A program made the translations under genes and the position numbers. Shown in pieces: positions 1-7,081 of a DNA stretch of 12,256 nucleotides. This DNA is from Alectryocaccomicrobium faecavium (GTDB taxonomy: Bacteria; Bacillota; Clostridia; Christensenellales; Aristaeellaceae), in contig DVOT01000225.1 of the NCBI GenBank assembly GCA_018713425.1, positions 1 to 12,256 of the forward strand, read 5' to 3'. Within the stretch, counting starts at the first letter, position 1; each line of letters opens with the position of its first letter. Under the pieces are notes generated by a model. The model worked only from the letters and a program-made list of their open reading frames with translations, searched no databases and was not told the origin of the DNA.

Positions 1-687
1 TGCAGCCAGGAAGTGATGCTGGGCCGGCGCTATCCGCAGTTGGCGCTTTCGCGCGCGCAGCAGGCCGTGCAGGATTTTTCGCGAGCGGGCGTAGAGCGCG
101 TTGTATGCCTGGGCGATTTGATCGACGCAGAAGAAGATGTTTCGCAAAACGAGCGCAACCTACGCGCGGCCGCGAGCACGCTGCTGAGTGCGAATGTGCC
201 CTGCGCGTGCGTTATGGGGAACCATGATTGCACGGTGTTTGCACCGGAAGAATTCACTCGCCTTTCCGGCTTGCAAATCGCGCCCTGTTCTTGGGTGGCG
301 GGCGATGTCGCGTTGCATTTTTTGAACGCCAATTTCGATTGGCAGGGCAAGCCCTACCGGCCTGGCGCGGTAGACTGGACGCAGACGCGCTTGCCGGAAG
401 AGGAACTTGCGCGCGTGCGCGCCGCCATGGCCGACACTGCGCACCGGCACTTCTTTTTCCTGCATCAGTGCCTGGATCCTGGCGTGGAGCAGCGCCATAT
501 TTTGCAAAACGCGGCGGAAATCAACGCGCTATTGCAAACAGGACGCACCGCCGCCGTGTTTCAAGGGCATTACCATCCTGGCTTTCGCAGCGTGCGCAAT
601 GGCATCCCCTATGTTACATTGGCTGCGCTGTGCGAGGGGACGGCAAGCAGCGCCATGGTCATCGATACCGATGCTTTTCCCGCTTAG
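1..687 (+). CDS. Calcineurin-like metallophosphoesterase, 5' end missing
   Basis: The reading frame is open to the window's left edge, so the true start lies outside; the GTG at 13 is only an internal codon. The visible 228 residues carry three of the metal-binding motifs of the calcineurin-like phosphoesterase superfamily: GD in CLGDLID (about base 112), GNHD in VMGNHD (about base 217) and GHxH in FQGHYHPG (about base 567). The first motif of the family, DxH, should lie just upstream of the window, which fits an N-terminal truncation of only a few tens of residues. The enzyme would hydrolyse a phosphate ester with two metal ions; the substrate cannot be told. It lies 60 bases before a uroporphyrinogen decarboxylase-family gene on the same strand, so the two are probably co-transcribed. 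No signal peptide can be judged because the N-terminus is missing. Confidence 0.88.
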   Translation, partial: CSQEVMLGRRYPQLALSRAQQAVQDFSRAGVERVVCLGDLIDAEEDVSQNERNLRAAASTLLSANVPCACVMGNHDCTVFAPEEFTRLSGLQIAPCSWVAGDVALHFLNANFDWQGKPYRPGAVDWTQTRLPEEELARVRAAMADTAHRHFFFLHQCLDPGVEQRHILQNAAEINALLQTGRTAAVFQGHYHPGFRSVRNGIPYVTLAALCEGTASSAMVIDTDAFPA

Positions 688-747
688 AACGCAGGGGGCC
701 AGCGATGCAATATGGGCATAACAATCAAAAGGCGCAGGAGGTAGTTT

Positions 748-1863
748 ATGATCTGGACAAGAGAAGAATATTTGGCGCATATGACCTTTGAAGCTTCGCC
801 TCGGGAGATGTTCTGCGAATTGTTCGGGCCTTTGGTGGGGTTGGATGCGGAATGGCGCGCGCAGGGCGCAAGCGAAGATGAGATCTCGCTGCGCGCCTTT
901 GGTTGGGATAGCGTGAAATACGCTTGGGCGCCCGCCGATACCGGCGCGCGTACGGGCATTGCGCCGCGCGTGCTGGAAGAGACCGCCACGCACGTGTATT
1001 CCATCGACAAAATGGGCCGAAAAATGCAAATGTGCAAGCAGAGCGCTTCCTTGCCGCTGCCCATGAGCTATCCGGTAACGGGTCCTGAAGATTGGGAAAG
1101 CATCCGCCGCTGGTACGATTTTGCGCCGGAACGGATCGATCTGGAACAATTGAAGCGCCTTAAAGCGCTGCAAAAAGAGGGCACGCTGGTGGTGGCAAGC
1201 ATGCCCGGCGGCTTTGATGAACCGCGGGGGCTGATGGGCGAGGAAAATCTGTGCTATGCATTTTATGACGAGCCGGAAATGATCCACGATATGCTCGGCC
1301 ACATGGCTGATACCTGCCTCAAGGTATTTGAACGCGTGCTGGATTTCGTCACCATCGATGTGCTCAGCGTGCATGAAGACATGGCGGGCAAGACCGGCCC
1401 TCTGGCAGGTAGCAAGCAAGTGCGCGAATTCATTGCGCCCTATTACCGCAAGGTGTGGGAACCGCTCAAGACGCAAGGGTGCCGCCTGTTTTCGCAGGAT
1501 AGCGATGGGAATATGAATAGCGTGATCGACGATTTCCTGGACGCTGGCGTGAATTGCATGTATCCTGCGGAACCCATGGCGGGCATGGATATCCTTGCGC
1601 TGCGCAAAAAATATGGCAAGCGCCTGGCCTTTAAGGGCGGTCTGGACAAATTTGCCCTGCGCGGCAGCGTGGAAGACGTGCGCCGTGAGCTGGAGACCAA
1701 AATGCAGGGGGAATTGCTGGGCGGCGGCACGGTGTTCGCGCTGGATCACCGCATTCCCAACGGCGTTCCCATTGAAAATTACCGCGCATATGTGCGCATG
1801 GGCCGGGAATTGCTCGGGTTACCGCCCGCGCAACCTGCCGATCACGTTCGCATGGCATTTTGA
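748..1863 (+). CDS. Uroporphyrinogen decarboxylase (URO-D) family protein, non-HemE type
   Basis: A 371-residue cytoplasmic protein starting at an ATG five bases after a perfect AGGAGGT ribosome binding site (736-742). It has the layout of the URO-D/methyltransferase TIM-barrel family: SMPGGFDEPRG (151-161), VHEDMAGKTGPLAG (208-221), an NCMYPAEPMAGMD strand (269-281), FKGGLD (295-300) and a C-terminal DHRIPNGVPIENY motif (333-345). It lacks the N-terminal RQAGRY-type signature of true heme-pathway HemE, and no other heme gene is visible. The family also contains cobalamin- or corrinoid-linked methyltransferases such as MtaA and many uncharacterised anaerobe proteins, so a methyl-transfer role is possible but not shown. 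The neighbouring phosphoesterase is probably in the same operon. Family assignment is firm; function is open. Confidence 0.9.
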   Translation: MIWTREEYLAHMTFEASPREMFCELFGPLVGLDAEWRAQGASEDEISLRAFGWDSVKYAWAPADTGARTGIAPRVLEETATHVYSIDKMGRKMQMCKQSASLPLPMSYPVTGPEDWESIRRWYDFAPERIDLEQLKRLKALQKEGTLVVASMPGGFDEPRGLMGEENLCYAFYDEPEMIHDMLGHMADTCLKVFERVLDFVTIDVLSVHEDMAGKTGPLAGSKQVREFIAPYYRKVWEPLKTQGCRLFSQDSDGNMNSVIDDFLDAGVNCMYPAEPMAGMDILALRKKYGKRLAFKGGLDKFALRGSVEDVRRELETKMQGELLGGGTVFALDHRIPNGVPIENYRAYVRMGRELLGLPPAQPADHVRMAF

Positions 1864-1930
1864 AAATTGGCAGAGCAAAGCGCAAACCGGACAGAGCGGC
1901 TTGGAAGATGTGACAGCGAGAATAGAACAG

Positions 1931-1962
1931 TTCACCCCTGGCCATAGTGCGCCAGGGGTGAA
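1931..1962 (-). terminator. Hairpin terminator of the tRNA operon, possibly bidirectional
   Basis: A perfect 12-bp inverted repeat (TTCACCCCTGGC / GCCAGGGGTGAA) encloses an 8-base loop. It begins 5 bases after the CCA end of the last tRNA. Read on the minus strand it is followed by CTGTTCTATTCTC, a moderately U-rich tail. It also lies 67 bases after the URO-D stop on the plus strand, so it may stop convergent transcription from both sides, although the plus-strand tail (TTGGTTGG) is poorer in T. Confidence 0.75.
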
Positions 1963-1967
1963 TTGGT

Positions 1968-2043
1968 TGGTACACCATCAGGGGCTCGAACCCTGGACAC
2001 CCTGATTAAGAGTCAGGTGCTCTACCAACTGAGCTAATGGTGC
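1968..2043 (-). tRNA. tRNA-Lys(CTT)
   Basis: Last tRNA of the operon. The full cloverleaf can be drawn: acceptor GCACCAT/ATGGTGT with a G1-U72 wobble, D arm, anticodon stem CCTGA/TCAGG around loop CTCTTAA (anticodon CTT), T arm CAGGG-TTCGAGC-CCCTG, discriminator A and encoded CCA. It reads lysine AAG codons. Only 3 bases separate it from the next tRNA. Confidence 0.97.
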
Positions 2044-2046
2044 ATA

Positions 2047-2122
2047 TGGAGCGGTAGACGAGACTCGGACTCGCGACCTTCGCCTTGGCAAGGCGACGCT
2101 CTACCAACTGAGCTACTACCGC
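2047..2122 (-). tRNA. tRNA-Gly(GCC), copy 1
   Basis: Acceptor GCGGTAG/CTACCGC; anticodon stem TCGCC/GGCGA around TTGCCAA (anticodon GCC); discriminator T and encoded CCA. It is identical over all 76 bases to the copy at 2215-2290, and the two flank tRNA-Gly(TCC). Confidence 0.97.
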
Positions 2123-2134
2123 AAACGATTGGCG

Positions 2135-2208
2135 TGGAGCGGGTGATGGGAATCGAACCCACGTAGCCAGCTTGGAAGGCTGGAACTCTGCCATTGAGTT
2201 ACACCCGC
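2135..2208 (-). tRNA. tRNA-Gly(TCC)
   Basis: Acceptor GCGGGTG/CACCCGC; anticodon stem CCAGC/GCTGG around CTTCCAA (anticodon TCC, reading GGA/GGG); T loop TTCGATT; discriminator T and encoded CCA. It sits between two identical tRNA-Gly(GCC) genes, so the operon makes three glycine tRNAs in a row. Confidence 0.97.
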
Positions 2209-2214
2209 GCTTGT

Positions 2215-2290
2215 TGGAGCGGTAGACGAGACTCGGACTCGCGACCTTCGCCTTGGCAAGGCGACGCTCTACCAACTGAGCTACTACCGC
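2215..2290 (-). tRNA. tRNA-Gly(GCC), copy 2
   Basis: Same sequence as 2047-2122: anticodon loop TTGCCAA, acceptor GCGGTAG/CTACCGC, CCA encoded. The repeat of a complete tRNA suggests a tandem duplication within the operon, raising the dose of the glycine GGC/GGU decoder. Confidence 0.97.
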
Positions 2291-2302
2291 AAAAGAATCG
2301 TG

Positions 2303-2386
2303 TGGTGCGGGCGAAGAGACTCGAACTCATACGCCTCTCGGCACCAGATCCTAAATCTGGCGCGTCTGCCATTCCGCCACGCCCGC
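2303..2386 (-). tRNA. tRNA-Leu(TAG)
   Basis: An 84-base class II tRNA with a long variable arm (TGCCGAGAGGCGT region). Acceptor GCGGGCG/CGCCCGC; anticodon stem CCAGA/TCTGG around TTTAGGA (anticodon TAG, reading CUN codons); discriminator A and encoded CCA. Confidence 0.97.
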
Positions 2387-2403
2387 ACGAAGCTGAAGAA
2401 AAA

Positions 2404-2479
2404 TGGTGACCCATCCGCGACTCGAACGCGGGACCCTCTGATTAAAAGTCAGATGCTCTACCGACTGAGCTAATGGGTC
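2404..2479 (-). tRNA. tRNA-Lys(TTT)
   Basis: Acceptor GACCCAT/ATGGGTC; anticodon stem TCTGA/TCAGA around CTTTTAA (anticodon TTT, reading AAA/AAG); discriminator A and encoded CCA. It differs clearly in the acceptor and T stems from tRNA-Lys(CTT) at the end of the same operon. Confidence 0.97.
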
Positions 2480-2482
2480 ATA

Positions 2483-2558
2483 TGGCTGGGGCGGCAGGGA
2501 TCGAACCTGCGAATGCGAGAGTCAAAGTCTCGTGCCTTAGCCGCTTGGCTACGCCCCA
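2483..2558 (-). tRNA. tRNA-Gln(TTG)
   Basis: Acceptor TGGGGCG/CGCCCCA with the U1-A72 pair typical of glutamine tRNAs; anticodon stem CGAGA/TCTCG around CTTTGAC (anticodon TTG); discriminator G and encoded CCA. It is 3 bases from tRNA-Lys(TTT). Confidence 0.97.
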
Positions 2559-2603
2559 AAGCAACTGGCGAAGCCAAATCCGACTGAGGCAACGGACGGC
2601 AGA

Positions 2604-2680
2604 TGGGGTGGGTGATGGGACTTGAACCCACGATCTCCAGGGCCACAACCTGGCGCTCTAACCACTGAACTACACCCACC
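2604..2680 (-). tRNA. tRNA-His(GTG)
   Basis: Acceptor GTGGGTG/CACCCAC preceded by a genome-encoded G at position -1 that can pair with discriminator C73, the identity element of histidine tRNA. The anticodon stem CCAGG/CCTGG encloses TTGTGGC (anticodon GTG). CCA is encoded. The annotated span includes the G-1. Confidence 0.97.
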
Positions 2681-2711
2681 ATAGGCCGCCCGCGCACCAC
2701 GCCGGATGAGT

Positions 2712-2788
<77 letters not shown>

Positions 2789-2800
2789 AAAAAAGGACTC

Positions 2801-2852
2801 GAAACCACTGCTGACGGTTTCTTATTATATCACCCCCATCCTTATTTGTAAA
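2801..2852 (-). promoter_or_regulatory. Promoter of the nine-tRNA operon
   Basis: On the minus strand a -35 box TTTACA (2852-2847) is separated by exactly 17 bases from a perfect -10 box TATAAT (2829-2824), preceded by TG one base upstream (extended -10). This is a strong sigma-A-type promoter, as expected for stable RNA. Transcription should start near 2817. The start-proximal leader contains a 6-bp inverted repeat GAAACC/GGTTTC (2801-2806 with 2816-2821), which may fold in the 5' leader removed by RNase P. Confidence 0.88.
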
Positions 2853-2932
2853 GTGGCTTTTGCAAATATATCGAAGATTTAATGTTTGGAGCAGTGAAAA
2901 GGCAAAGTGCGCGGCAGCAGCGCAATCTCGCA

Positions 2933-2952
2933 CGCGCCAATTTTTTGGCGCG
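2933..2952. repeat. Inverted repeat in the tRNA/small-gene intergenic region
   Basis: CGCGCCAA and TTGGCGCG form a perfect 8-bp stem around a TTTT loop. It lies between the divergent tRNA promoter and the plus-strand promoter at 3042. Neither strand has a run of T after the stem, so it is a poor terminator; an operator or a structured RNA segment are alternatives. In the rest of the 2853-3038 stretch I see no gene. Confidence 0.5.
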
Positions 2953-3038
2953 CGGGTAGCGACTATGGGAAGGGCCTTTTTTGTGCGCTGAATTTGTCCA
3001 CAAAATTTCACGGGAACATCGCCAAAGTCCCAATTTTC

Positions 3039-3047
3039 TGGTATACT
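3039..3047 (+). promoter_or_regulatory. Extended -10 promoter for the small gene and probably dnaE
   Basis: TGGTATACT gives a TG dinucleotide one base before a TATACT -10 box (3042-3047). No good -35 box stands 16-18 bases upstream, as is common for extended -10 promoters. Transcription would start near 3054. The only genes it can serve are the small CDS ending at 3446 and, 44 bases further, dnaE. Confidence 0.6.
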
Positions 3048-3116
3048 ATAGGAGTGTAGAGCAACGCGCAGGTGGGAAAGGAGCGTGAATGGGTGGCTAG
3101 CAAATGGGAGGAACTT

Positions 3117-3446
3117 ATGCTGTTTGCGCAGATTAAAGCCCGGCCAGGGCTGTGGCTGGGGGAAAAGTCCCTGCTTTCGCTGCGCGATCACTTATTTGGC
3201 ATGCAGCATGCTTTCCGGCTCTGCCTTCACGAGGATCCCATGGAATATCTGAGCGGCTTTATCGAGTGGTATCAGGGACGAGGAATAGGGGATTTCAATG
3301 GCTATGCCAGTTGGTGGAATCATATTTTGTACACCTCTGGCAATCGGGATGCGGAGGCGTTCGACGAATTTTTTCGTGTCTTTGAGCGGTATTTGCAGGA
3401 GGAATGCGCGACGGCGTTGCCTGCACCGCAATGGAATCAACTCTGA
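3117..3446 (+). CDS. Small conserved-looking protein with an RPGxxLG motif, function unknown
   Basis: I do not recognise a named family. The protein starts MLFAQIKARPGLWLGEKSL and is 109 residues long, soluble, rich in aromatic residues, with no signal peptide, membrane segment or cysteine motif. The (I)KxRPGxxLGxKSLxxL opening resembles a motif of many small Firmicutes hypothetical proteins, some near toxin or immunity genes; that is recalled similarity, not proof. I chose ATG 3117 because GGGAGG (3106-3111) stands five bases before it. In-frame GTG codons at 3072 and 3093 would add 15 or 8 residues, and the extra segment ending WEEL could belong to the protein; GTG 3093 has AAAGGAG (3077-3083) nine bases upstream. 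It follows an extended -10 promoter and ends 44 bases before dnaE, so co-transcription is likely. Confidence 0.72.
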   Translation: MLFAQIKARPGLWLGEKSLLSLRDHLFGMQHAFRLCLHEDPMEYLSGFIEWYQGRGIGDFNGYASWWNHILYTSGNRDAEAFDEFFRVFERYLQEECATALPAPQWNQL

Positions 3447-3490
3447 AGCACTGCAGTCGGAACTTGAAACAATAGAAAGCGAGGAAACGC

Positions 3491-6400
3491 ATGTTTGCCC
3501 ATTTGCACCTGCACACGCAATATAGCCTGCTCGACGGCGCGGCTTCCATCGATCCGTTGATGGAAAGGCTCAAGGCGCTGGGCATGACGGCCTGCGCCAT
3601 CACGGACCACGGCGTGATGTATGGCGTGGTGGAATTCTATCAGGCGGCCAAAAAAGCGGGCATCCATCCCGTGATCGGGTGCGAGGTGTACGTTTGCCCC
3701 AATATGGACGACCGCTTAAGCGGCGCTCGCGATTACAACCATCTAATTTTGCTGGCGGAAAACGATGAGGGCTATCACAACCTGACCAAGCTGGTGAGCG
3801 AGGGCTTTACGCGCGGTTTTTATTATAAGCCTCGCGTGGACTATGATCTGCTCCGGCGATACGCCAAAGGTCTGATCGCGTTGTCCGCCTGCATTTCCGG
3901 CGAGCTTCCACAGCTTTTGCTCAACGGCCGGCGCGAGGCTGCGCGCGAATCCGTGAAAAAGCACCTGGAAATCTTCGGCGAGGGCAATTATTTTATCGAA
4001 ATTCAGGATCACGGCTTGGCCGAACAGAAGCAGGTGCTGCCCGAGCTGGTCGCGCTTTCTCGGGAAATGGGCGTGCCGCTCGTGGCCACCAACGATTGCC
4101 ATTATCTAACCGAAGAGGACGCGCGCGCGCAGGAAGTGCTTATGTGCATTCAAACGGGCAAAACCCTTTCGGATGAAAACCGCATGCGCATGGAGACCGA
4201 CCAGCTCTATGTAAAGAGCGAGGAAGAGATGCGCCGCGTGTTCCCCGCGTTCCCTGAGGCGATCGAAAACACGCAAAAGATCGCCGAGCGTTGCCGGGTG
4301 GATTTCGATTTTCACACGCTGCACCTGCCCAAATACCCGCTGCCCGAGGGGCAGGACGCCTTCGAAACCCTGCGCGCGCTGTGCGAGGAGGGGCTGAAAG
4401 AGCGCTATCCGCAGGACAACGCGCAGGCGCGCGAGCGGCTGGAGTATGAACTGGACGTCATCCGCTCCATGGGCTATGTGGATTACTTTCTAATCGTGTG
4501 GGATTTTATCCGGTACGCGCGCAAGAACGGCATCCTGGTGGGCCCGGGGCGCGGCAGCGGCGCGGGCTCCATCGTGGCGTATACCTTGAATATCACGGGC
4601 ATCGACCCGCTGAAATACAACCTGCTCTTTGAGCGCTTCTTAAACCCAGAGCGCGTGTCCATGCCCGATCTGGATATCGATTTCGATTATGAGCGCCGGG
4701 GCGAGGTCATCGCCTATGTGGCGGACAAATATGGCGCGGACCACGTGGCGCAGATCATCACTTTTGGCACCATGGCTGCGCGCGGCGTGCTGCGCGATGT
4801 GGGCCGCGTGATGGGCATGAGCTATCCGGAGGTCGACCGCATCGCCAAGATGGTGCCCTTCGCCCTGGATATGACGCTGGAACGCGCGCTCAAGCAAAAT
4901 CCAGAATTGCACGCCGCCTATGAAACCGAGGAGCGCGTGCGCGAATTGATCGATACCGCGCAAAAGCTGGAGGGCATGCCCCGGCACGCTTCCACGCACG
5001 CGGCGGGCGTGCTGATCACGCCCAAACCCGTTTCGGACTATGTGCCCCTGCAGACCAACGACGCGGTGATCACCACCCAGTTCCCCATGACCACGCTGGA
5101 ATCGTTGGGCCTTTTGAAGATGGACTTCCTGGGCCTGCGCACGCTCAACGTGATCGGCGACAGCCTGGATATGATGCGCGCGGAAGGCAAGGCCGATATG
5201 CGGCCGGAGGATATCCCCATGGACGATCCCGCCGTCTACGCGCTGATCGCCAGCGGCGACACAGATGGTATCTTCCAGTTGGAAGGCGGCGGCATGCGCC
5301 AGTTTTTACAGACCATGCAGCCAGAGAATTTTGAGGATATCATCGCCGCGGTTTCGCTCTACCGGCCCGGGCCCATGGATTCCATCCCGCGCTACATCCG
5401 CGGTAAGCACGATCCCGCCAGCGTGACCTATATCACGCCCAAGCTCAAACCCATCCTGGATGTGACCTATGGCTGCATGGTCTATCAGGAACAGGTGATG
5501 CAGATCGTGCGCGATTTGGCGGGTTATTCGCTGGGCCGCAGCGACCTGGTGCGCAAGGCCATGGCCAAAAAGAAGCACGACGTTATGGCCCAGGAAAAGG
5601 AAAATTTCATCCACGGCGTGGTGAAGGACGATGGCGCCGTGGAAATCCCCGGCGCGGTGCGCATGGGCGTGAGCGAAGAAGCCGCCGAGCAGATTTATGA
5701 CGAGATGGCCGCCTTCGCCAGCTACGCTTTCAACAAATCGCACGCCGCAGCCTACGCGCGCGTGGCCGTGGAAACCGCGTGGCTGAAGAAGTATTATCCC
5801 GTGGAATTCATGGCCGCGCTGATGAATTCCGTTTCCACCAACACGGATAAGGTCGCCTTCTACATCCAGTCCTGTGGCCGCATGGGCATCAGGATCCTGC
5901 CGCCGGATATCAACCGCTCCAACGCGAAATTTTCCGTGGAGGACGGCTGCATCCGCTTCGGTCTGCAGGCGGTGAAGAGCGTGGGTGGCGGCGCGATCGC
6001 CTTTATCGAGGCAAACCGCCGGGAAAAAGGGCCGTTTCGTGATTTGTTCGATTACGCGGCGCGCGTTCCCGGCGAGGCCGTGAACAAAAAAGCCGTGGAA
6101 AGCCTGATCCGCGCGGGCGCGATGGATTCGCTGCCCGGTTCCCGCGCGCAGAAACTCGCCGCCTTCGACCGGGCCATGGACGCGGCCAGTAAGCGCGCCC
6201 ACGGTGCGGTGGAAGGACAGCTCTCCTTGTTTGACGCGCTGGAGGAAGAACCGCACGAAGCGCCCAAACTGCCAGATGTGGCCGAATTCCCCCGCCGCGA
6301 AATGTTGGCCATGGAAAAGGAAGTCACAGGCGTGTACATCACCGGCCACCCGCTGGATGAATACCGCGCCCAGCTCGACGCGCTGGAAACCAGCTCCCGC

Positions 6401-6994
6401 ACGCTGCGCGCCCTGGAGGAAGAAAGCGAGGATCACGGCCTTCAATACGATCAATTGCCTGTGACCATGGGCGGCATGGTTTCGGCTGTAAAGACCAAGG
6501 TCACCAAAAACGACCAGATCATGGCCTTCGTGCAACTGGAAGATTTGTATGGCGCAACCGAAGTGCTCGTGTTCCCTCGCGTCTATGAGCGCTACCGCTC
6601 CGTGCTGTTGGGCGATAGCGTGGTGTTGCTCAACGGCCGCCTGAGCGTGCGCGAGGATGAGGCGCCCAAGCTGATTTTGGAAAGCGCGCGCGCCCTGGGA
6701 CAGGGAGTCTCGGAAACGCCCGCGCCGGAGGCGTATCTCTCGCCTGCGCGCGAAGCACCCCGTCCCGTGCCGGAAAAACGCCCCGCGCGCATGCTCTATT
6801 TGAAGCTCGATCGCGCCCGCTTCGACCGTGCGCTTTCCCTGCTCGCGCTCACGCCCGGACCCATTCCCGTAACGCTGCGCCTGGCGGACGAAAATCGCAC
6901 CTTGCGCGCGCCGCAAAACTATTCCGTTCGCGCGGATTTCAATCGCGTCGCGCTGGAAGAATTGCTCGGCGCGGAAAATGTGGTGATGAAATAG
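3491..6994 (+). CDS. dnaE: DNA polymerase III subunit alpha (DnaE1 type)
   Basis: The replicative C-family DNA polymerase, 1167 residues, a normal length for DnaE. The N-terminal PHP domain opens with HLHLHTQYSLLDG (4-16) and keeps further metal-type ligands (TDHG at 38-41, NDCHYL), so it looks intact. The polymerase core has GPGRGSGAGS and PDLDIDFD, giving catalytic Asp393 and Asp395, and KMDFLGLRTL, giving the third catalytic Asp545; they correspond to E. coli D401, D403 and D555. The RPGPMDSIP and AFNKSHAAAYA motifs are also present. A helix-hairpin-helix region follows around VGGGAIAF (from 831), and an OB fold at about 991-1064 (VTMGGMVSAVKTKVTKND onwards). The start is supported by GAGGAAACGC before the ATG. 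It lacks the embedded exonuclease of PolC, so it is DnaE, not PolC. It is probably transcribed with the small gene upstream. Confidence 0.97.
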   Translation: MFAHLHLHTQYSLLDGAASIDPLMERLKALGMTACAITDHGVMYGVVEFYQAAKKAGIHPVIGCEVYVCPNMDDRLSGARDYNHLILLAENDEGYHNLTKLVSEGFTRGFYYKPRVDYDLLRRYAKGLIALSACISGELPQLLLNGRREAARESVKKHLEIFGEGNYFIEIQDHGLAEQKQVLPELVALSREMGVPLVATNDCHYLTEEDARAQEVLMCIQTGKTLSDENRMRMETDQLYVKSEEEMRRVFPAFPEAIENTQKIAERCRVDFDFHTLHLPKYPLPEGQDAFETLRALCEEGLKERYPQDNAQARERLEYELDVIRSMGYVDYFLIVWDFIRYARKNGILVGPGRGSGAGSIVAYTLNITGIDPLKYNLLFERFLNPERVSMPDLDIDFDYERRGEVIAYVADKYGADHVAQIITFGTMAARGVLRDVGRVMGMSYPEVDRIAKMVPFALDMTLERALKQNPELHAAYETEERVRELIDTAQKLEGMPRHASTHAAGVLITPKPVSDYVPLQTNDAVITTQFPMTTLESLGLLKMDFLGLRTLNVIGDSLDMMRAEGKADMRPEDIPMDDPAVYALIASGDTDGIFQLEGGGMRQFLQTMQPENFEDIIAAVSLYRPGPMDSIPRYIRGKHDPASVTYITPKLKPILDVTYGCMVYQEQVMQIVRDLAGYSLGRSDLVRKAMAKKKHDVMAQEKENFIHGVVKDDGAVEIPGAVRMGVSEEAAEQIYDEMAAFASYAFNKSHAAAYARVAVETAWLKKYYPVEFMAALMNSVSTNTDKVAFYIQSCGRMGIRILPPDINRSNAKFSVEDGCIRFGLQAVKSVGGGAIAFIEANRREKGPFRDLFDYAARVPGEAVNKKAVESLIRAGAMDSLPGSRAQKLAAFDRAMDAASKRAHGAVEGQLSLFDALEEEPHEAPKLPDVAEFPRREMLAMEKEVTGVYITGHPLDEYRAQLDALETSSRTLRALEEESEDHGLQYDQLPVTMGGMVSAVKTKVTKNDQIMAFVQLEDLYGATEVLVFPRVYERYRSVLLGDSVVLLNGRLSVREDEAPKLILESARALGQGVSETPAPEAYLSPAREAPRPVPEKRPARMLYLKLDRARFDRALSLLALTPGPIPVTLRLADENRTLRAPQNYSVRADFNRVALEELLGAENVVMK

Positions 6995-7081
6995 CCGCGA
7001 GGGCGGCACGGCCAGCCAGATTTTCTCCCACGCAACCAACCGTCAAAGTGCCTGCTTTGGCAACCAGAATTTGGAGGCATT

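Noticed and set aside
529..1749. A 406-codon minus-strand frame opposite the phosphoesterase and URO-D genes
   Set aside because: Antisense shadow of two genes with family motifs; its product has the same biased composition and no motif.
2006..2275. An open frame giving peptides such as AQLVERRLAKAKVASPSL within the tRNA operon
   Set aside because: It is a translation of tRNA genes; such AQLVERRLAKAKV-like peptides are well-known spurious ORFs over tRNAs.
6994..7030. GCCGC-GAGG-GCGGC hairpin after the dnaE stop as a terminator
   Set aside because: The stem is only 5 bp and the next T-rich bases (TTTTCTC) begin 13 bases away; too weak to call.
5306..7039. A 577-codon open frame on the minus strand opposite dnaE
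   Set aside because: It lies wholly antisense to a clearly conserved polymerase gene. Its product is His/Gly/Arg/Gln-rich low-sense sequence, and it has no recognisable domain or ribosome binding site. High GC at third positions explains the absence of stops.
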